A stretch of 64,000 bases of DNA from Gilliamella sp. wkB112 (GTDB lineage Bacteria > Pseudomonadota > Gammaproteobacteria > Enterobacterales > Orbaceae), in the NCBI RefSeq assembly GCF_001690685.1, contig NZ_LZGL01000009.1:434001-498000 (forward strand), read 5' to 3'. Shown piece by piece: positions 59,950 through 64,000 of the stretch; position 1 is the first letter of the stretch; the number at the start of each line of letters is the position of its first letter. The notes beneath the pieces were generated by a model, which worked only from the letters and a program-made list of their open reading frames with translations, searched no databases and was not told the DNA's origin. The position numbers were made by a program, and so were the translations under genes.

Positions 59950-61722
59950 TTAACTATTTAATTTCCCTTGATATAATTTTGCATATAAACCATCTTTTAA
60001 AAGTAATTCTTGATGATTACCTTGTTCAACAATATGACCATTATCTATGACTAATATCTTATCCGCATTTTCAATAGTTGATAATCTATGCGCAATGACT
60101 ATTGCTGTTCTACCTTTTTGTAATTCATCTAAAGCTTTTTGTATTGCTTTCTCCGATTCAGTATCTAATGCAGAAGTCGCTTCATCAAGGATTAAGATAG
60201 GAGTATCTCGTAATAACGCTCTAGCTATGGCTATGCGTTGACGTTGACCGCCAGATAATAATATGCCACTTTCACCAACTACTGTATCGAAACCTTTTTC
60301 CATTTTCATTATAAAATCATACGCGTTGGCTTCTTTAGCTGCTTTATCTATTTGTTTTTGAGAATATTCCCCAATATTCCCATAAGCTATATTATTAGCA
60401 ATAGTATCATTAAACAAATGTACATTTTGCGATACTAGACCAATTTGGTTACGTAAACAATGTAAAGTTAAATCTTTTATATTATAGTTATCGATTAAAA
60501 TTTCACCTTGAGTAATATCATAAAATCGAGGTAACAAATTGGCTATAGTCGTTTTACCCGAGCCAGAACGCCCCACTAAAGCAACAGTTTTTCCTGATTC
60601 TACGGAAAAGCTAATATCTTGCAATGCTGGTTCTTGTCTAGTCTCATAAGTAAAAGTAACATGTTTAAAGTCAATTTTACCGTTAACACGATCAATATTT
60701 ACTTTACCTTTATCCGCCTCAATTGGTTGTTCAAAAATAGCAAATAATGTTTGGCAAGCAGCCATACCCTTTTGAAAATCAGCGTTTACACTTGTTAAAC
60801 TTTTGATTGGTTGCATTAACGCAACTAGGGAGGAGAAAACAACGGTAAATTGTCCTGGAGTAATATTTAAGTCTGGATTACTTGCCGTTAACAATACAAA
60901 AGCAATAGCAAATGAGATTATAAGTTGAACAATAGGAGTTGATAATGCTGAAATTGAAACTAATCGCATCCCATCACGACGAAATTTATTATTCACTTTA
61001 TCAAATTTTTTGGATTCTTCATCTTGGGCACCAAAAAGAATTATTTCTCGATGACCTTTTAACATCTGTTCAACAGACATAGTGACACTACCCATAGAAT
61101 TTTGCATATTTTTGGCTAATTTCCGAAACTTTATAGAAATAAAAGTAATTAAGCCAATTACAATTGGTGTAATTATGAGCAAGGATAAAGACAACTGCCA
61201 ACTATTAGTAAACATGGTATAAAATAACCCACAAATAAAAGCTGACTCACGAACTATGGTAATTAATGCATCCGATGCAGACGAGGCAACTTGGTCTGTA
61301 TCATAAGTAATTCGAGATAATAATCTACCAGTAGAATTTTGGTCAAAATAACTAACAGGTGCGTCGACAAAGTGATTAAAAAGTCTTTGACGAATTTTTA
61401 AAACAATTTTAGTAGAAACTAAAGATAAAAAGAACGAATATCCATAATTAGTAACACCTCGCAACAGTACTAATCCAAAAATATAAAAAGGAGCCATAAA
61501 TAAGAAATACTGATCATTCTCAACAAATCCTCTATCAAGTAAAGGTTGAAGCAATGCGATTAGAGAGGTATCAGCGAAAGCACTGATGATAAGTAAAATA
61601 ACTGATATAAAAAGAATAAATTTATGTTGCGCAATATAAGGTAATAGCTTGGAAAAAGTACTCCATGTTGATGAATCGCGATCAATATCATTAGTCATAG
61701 ATTGAATATCTTTTTTATTCAT
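59950..61722 (-). CDS. MsbA-type lipid A exporter ATPase, copy 2
   Basis: This is a half-size ABC exporter of 590 residues of the MsbA family, which flips lipid A-core across the inner membrane. Six membrane helices span about 30-320. Walker A is GRSGSGKTT near 385, signature LSGGQRQRIAIARAL near 485, Walker B LILDEATSALD, and switch His in IAHRLSTIE. It follows a 578-residue paralogue by 13 bases. Both copies keep all catalytic motifs, so a heterodimer or divided substrate roles are possible. Confidence 0.9.
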   Translation of the reverse strand: MNKKDIQSMTNDIDRDSSTWSTFSKLLPYIAQHKFILFISVILLIISAFADTSLIALLQPLLDRGFVENDQYFLFMAPFYIFGLVLLRGVTNYGYSFFLSLVSTKIVLKIRQRLFNHFVDAPVSYFDQNSTGRLLSRITYDTDQVASSASDALITIVRESAFICGLFYTMFTNSWQLSLSLLIITPIVIGLITFISIKFRKLAKNMQNSMGSVTMSVEQMLKGHREIILFGAQDEESKKFDKVNNKFRRDGMRLVSISALSTPIVQLIISFAIAFVLLTASNPDLNITPGQFTVVFSSLVALMQPIKSLTSVNADFQKGMAACQTLFAIFEQPIEADKGKVNIDRVNGKIDFKHVTFTYETRQEPALQDISFSVESGKTVALVGRSGSGKTTIANLLPRFYDITQGEILIDNYNIKDLTLHCLRNQIGLVSQNVHLFNDTIANNIAYGNIGEYSQKQIDKAAKEANAYDFIMKMEKGFDTVVGESGILLSGGQRQRIAIARALLRDTPILILDEATSALDTESEKAIQKALDELQKGRTAIVIAHRLSTIENADKILVIDNGHIVEQGNHQELLLKDGLYAKLYQGKLNS

Positions 61723-61735
61723 AATTCATTATATA

Positions 61736-63472
61736 TTAAGAGTTAAATTGTAATTGATGCATATGAGTATATATGCCTTTTTTTAATAACAAAGTTTTAT
61801 GATCACCTTCTTCAACAACTTTGCCATCATCAATGACTAGAATACGATCAGCATTTTCAATTGTAGATAAGCGATGTGCAATAATAATAGAAGTTCGATT
61901 TTTTTGTAAGTTTTCTATTGCTTGCTGTACTAATCTTTCAGATTCATTATCTAATGCCGAGGTTGCTTCATCAAATATTAAAATTGGATTATTACGCAAC
62001 AAAACTCTTGCGATTGCAATCCTCTGCCTTTGTCCACCAGATAACAAAATTCCATTGTCACCGACCTGAGTATTTAAACCATATTCTAATTTATCAATAA
62101 ATTCCATTGCATTAGCTTGTGTTGCTGCTTTTATAATATCTTGCTGATTATACATATTTTTCGCACCATAAATTATATTATCAGCTATCGTACCATTAAA
62201 TAAATGCACTTTTTGCGAAACTAATCCTATTTGATTACGCAATGACTTGAGAGTATAGTTTTTAATATTTATACCATCTAATAATATTTCTCCTTGTTCG
62301 ATATCATAAAATCTTGGAATCAAACTTACAATTGTTGACTTACCTGCCCCAGATCGGCCAACTAAAGCCACTGTTTCACCTTGTTTAATTTTAAAGCTTA
62401 TTTTATTTAAAGATGGTGATGTTCTTGTTGGATAGGTATAAGTTACATGACGAAATTCAATACTACCTTCAGCTTTGTCCAAACTTATCTTTCCATTGTC
62501 CTCTTCAAGAGGTGAGTTTAGGAGTCCAAAAAGGGACTCACAAGCTACGGAACCTTTTTGCAATTCTAGATGAACACTGGTTAACTCTCTCAGAGGACGC
62601 ATTACCGCAACCATAGCTGAAAAAACGACGGTAAATGAACCCGGTGTGATATCTAAAGCTTGGTTTGCTACCAAAAACAAAATTATACCTAAGGCCAAAG
62701 TTGCAACTAATTGAATTATCGGTGTCGATAAACCGGAAACCAGCACTATTTTTAAAATACTTCGTCTGAAAATTTTATTAATTGAATAAAAATTATTCTT
62801 TTCGTACTTCTGGGCATTAAAAATTAAAATTTCTTTATGTCCCTTAAGCATTTCATCAGTTGCTGTTGTAATGGTTCCTATATTTTTTTGCATTGAGAAA
62901 AGGGTATTACGAAATTTTTTTGCAATGAATTGTGCAATAAGAATGACAATTGGGACTACAAAAATTAAAACTAAAGCTAGTTTCCAATTTCCGTAAAACA
63001 TCACTATACATAAACCAATAGCATAAGCAATTTCTCTAACTAAAATAATCAGTGCATCAGAAGAAGCTTTCGATAATAACTGGGTATTATAGGTAATTAC
63101 AGTAACTAGTTCTCCTATTGGATTTTTATCTAGATAATTAATAGGACTTTTAACTAAATGGTCAAAAATTAGCTGTCGAAATTTAGCTATTACTTTACCT
63201 GATAACCATGAAAGACAATAAGTGGAACAATAATTTGATAGTCCACGCAATGCAATTAAACCAATAATGCCTATTGAAAAAATAATTAGCAACTCATAAT
63301 TCTTATCCATTAACCCATTATCTAATAGAGGTTTGGTTAATGAAATTAATGTTGCATCAGTTGCGGCATTTAGTAACAGAGCAAAAACTGCCACAACTAA
63401 AGCTTTTTTATGTGGATAAATAAATGGCCACAATTGTTTAATAGTATTTAATGAGCTATATTTATTTGACAT
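61736..63472 (-). CDS. MsbA-type lipid A exporter ATPase, copy 1
   Basis: This ABC exporter of 578 residues is the first gene of a tandem msbA-like pair. Six helices precede an ATPase with Walker A GRSGAGKST near 370, LSGGQRQRIAIARVL near 475, LIFDEATSALD (Phe for the usual Leu before Asp-Glu) and IAHRLSTIENADRIL. Neither lpxK nor kdsB, frequent partners of msbA, is adjacent. It is not clear which copy is the essential MsbA, or whether one exports another glycolipid. Confidence 0.9.
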   Translation of the reverse strand: MSNKYSSLNTIKQLWPFIYPHKKALVVAVFALLLNAATDATLISLTKPLLDNGLMDKNYELLIIFSIGIIGLIALRGLSNYCSTYCLSWLSGKVIAKFRQLIFDHLVKSPINYLDKNPIGELVTVITYNTQLLSKASSDALIILVREIAYAIGLCIVMFYGNWKLALVLIFVVPIVILIAQFIAKKFRNTLFSMQKNIGTITTATDEMLKGHKEILIFNAQKYEKNNFYSINKIFRRSILKIVLVSGLSTPIIQLVATLALGIILFLVANQALDITPGSFTVVFSAMVAVMRPLRELTSVHLELQKGSVACESLFGLLNSPLEEDNGKISLDKAEGSIEFRHVTYTYPTRTSPSLNKISFKIKQGETVALVGRSGAGKSTIVSLIPRFYDIEQGEILLDGINIKNYTLKSLRNQIGLVSQKVHLFNGTIADNIIYGAKNMYNQQDIIKAATQANAMEFIDKLEYGLNTQVGDNGILLSGGQRQRIAIARVLLRNNPILIFDEATSALDNESERLVQQAIENLQKNRTSIIIAHRLSTIENADRILVIDDGKVVEEGDHKTLLLKKGIYTHMHQLQFNS

Positions 63473-63695
63473 AATAAATAAAGAAAGTTAATTATGTTAA
63501 GAATTATACTATACATAATCTATAAATTTAAATTTTATTACAATTCCTTTTCAACTAGAAAACTAAGTGTTTTATCTATATAATAGTTAAAATTATGTAG
63601 TAACGTTCTTGTTACTTGCGTTATTTTAATCAAACTTACTAACAAGTTATTAGTCCATATTAATCGTTGTTCAAAGAGATAATAGGAAACAAGTA

Positions 63696-64000
63696 ATGCA
63701 TTTGAATGCAAACACTATTATAAAAAAAAAAATAACATTTGGAGCTAAAAGCTATAATAATGTTGATCAATTAAATATTGCCTATGGTATTGATCGGAAT
63801 TTTTTTTTAGGTTGTGTTATCTCCATTACTTCTATCTTATTAAACAACCCTAATGATGATTTTAGGTTCCATATATTTACCAATCATATAAATGACGATT
63901 TTCAACATAAAGTAGAACAACTTACTAATAAGTATAAAACTTGTATAATTATTTATTTCATAGATGATAATAATCTATCTAATTTACCTACAACTAGAAA
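63696..64000 (+). CDS. GT8 lipopolysaccharide glycosyltransferase (6), C-terminus beyond the window
   Basis: The first 101 codons of another GT8/WaaO-type gene start at ATG 63696, with AGGAAA upstream. The visible part, QLNIAYGIDRNFFLGCVISI then TSILLNNPNDDFRFHIFTNH, matches the donor-binding N-terminus of LPS glucosyltransferases such as WaaO/RfaI more than the neighbours do. The DxD and later motifs are not in view. A poly-A run (11 A near 63722-63732) lies early in the coding sequence. Confidence 0.8.
   Translation, partial: MHLNANTIIKKKITFGAKSYNNVDQLNIAYGIDRNFFLGCVISITSILLNNPNDDFRFHIFTNHINDDFQHKVEQLTNKYKTCIIIYFIDDNNLSNLPTTR

Overview
The window is a chromosomal segment of an AT-rich gammaproteobacterium. 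Most housekeeping proteins (MutS, UvrB, GapA, Dld, RhaSR, ModEF, NupG, YoaA/YoaB-type, DarP next to PmbA) read like E. coli or Pasteurellaceae orthologues, but codon use is very A/T-rich and the gene order is a mosaic. That suggests an Orbaceae-type host-associated bacterium (Gilliamella or Orbus relatives). This placement is inferred from protein style and composition; there is no rRNA gene to confirm it. I found no tRNA or rRNA genes, intact insertion sequences, prophage or CRISPR array.

Layout. 1-12.2 kb: end of a SulP transporter, pmbA, divergent darP, ppa, a cold-shock gene with a structured leader, gapA, a cyclase-family hydrolase, mutS, dld and rlmF. 12.4-18.7 kb: an NhaD-type antiporter, then an accessory patch with a SymE-like toxin remnant, two degraded polymorphic-toxin tails each followed by a candidate immunity gene, and a pertactin-type autotransporter. 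19.1-27.2 kb: a complete L-rhamnose locus. rhaS-rhaR converge on rhaB-rhaA-rhaD-rhaT-fucO-rhaM, with candidate CRP and RhaS sites. 27.3-33.2 kb: psd, a DedA protein, fdhD, a nucleoside uptake/phosphorolysis pair and an EamA transporter. 33.2-41.9 kb: an orphan gene, glnK-amt behind a sigma-54 promoter, dgt, purEK, a RidA-family gene and uvrB. 42.3-47 kb: the molybdate locus (modE-modF divergent from modABC) with a near-perfect ModE operator. 47-53.2 kb: lpxH, ppiB, folD, a YggN-like gene, grxA, tsaB and yoaA. 53.4-64 kb: a surface-glycan cluster of six GT8 glycosyltransferases (the last cut by the window edge) on both strands, one capsular-type sugar transferase, and two tandem MsbA-type ABC exporters.

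The genes form coherent units. Rhamnose is taken up, isomerised, phosphorylated and cleaved, and the lactaldehyde is reduced by a FucO encoded in the same operon. Molybdate uptake and FdhD point to molybdenum enzymes such as formate dehydrogenase elsewhere in the genome. The GT8/MsbA block probably builds and exports a variable lipooligosaccharide.

The most unusual observations are: (i) a dispersed element of about 40 bp, present five times, that can encode a tail like FCKDVSGxLYV and in one case appears to have become the C-terminus of RlmF; (ii) a toxin tail fused to its immunity gene by a single-base change in a 7-A tract; (iii) inverted GT8 paralogues sharing identical DNA blocks next to duplicated msbA; (iv) a ModC lacking its molybdate-binding C-terminal domain. 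I did not find a clearly new multi-gene system. The dispersed element is the best candidate for something undescribed.
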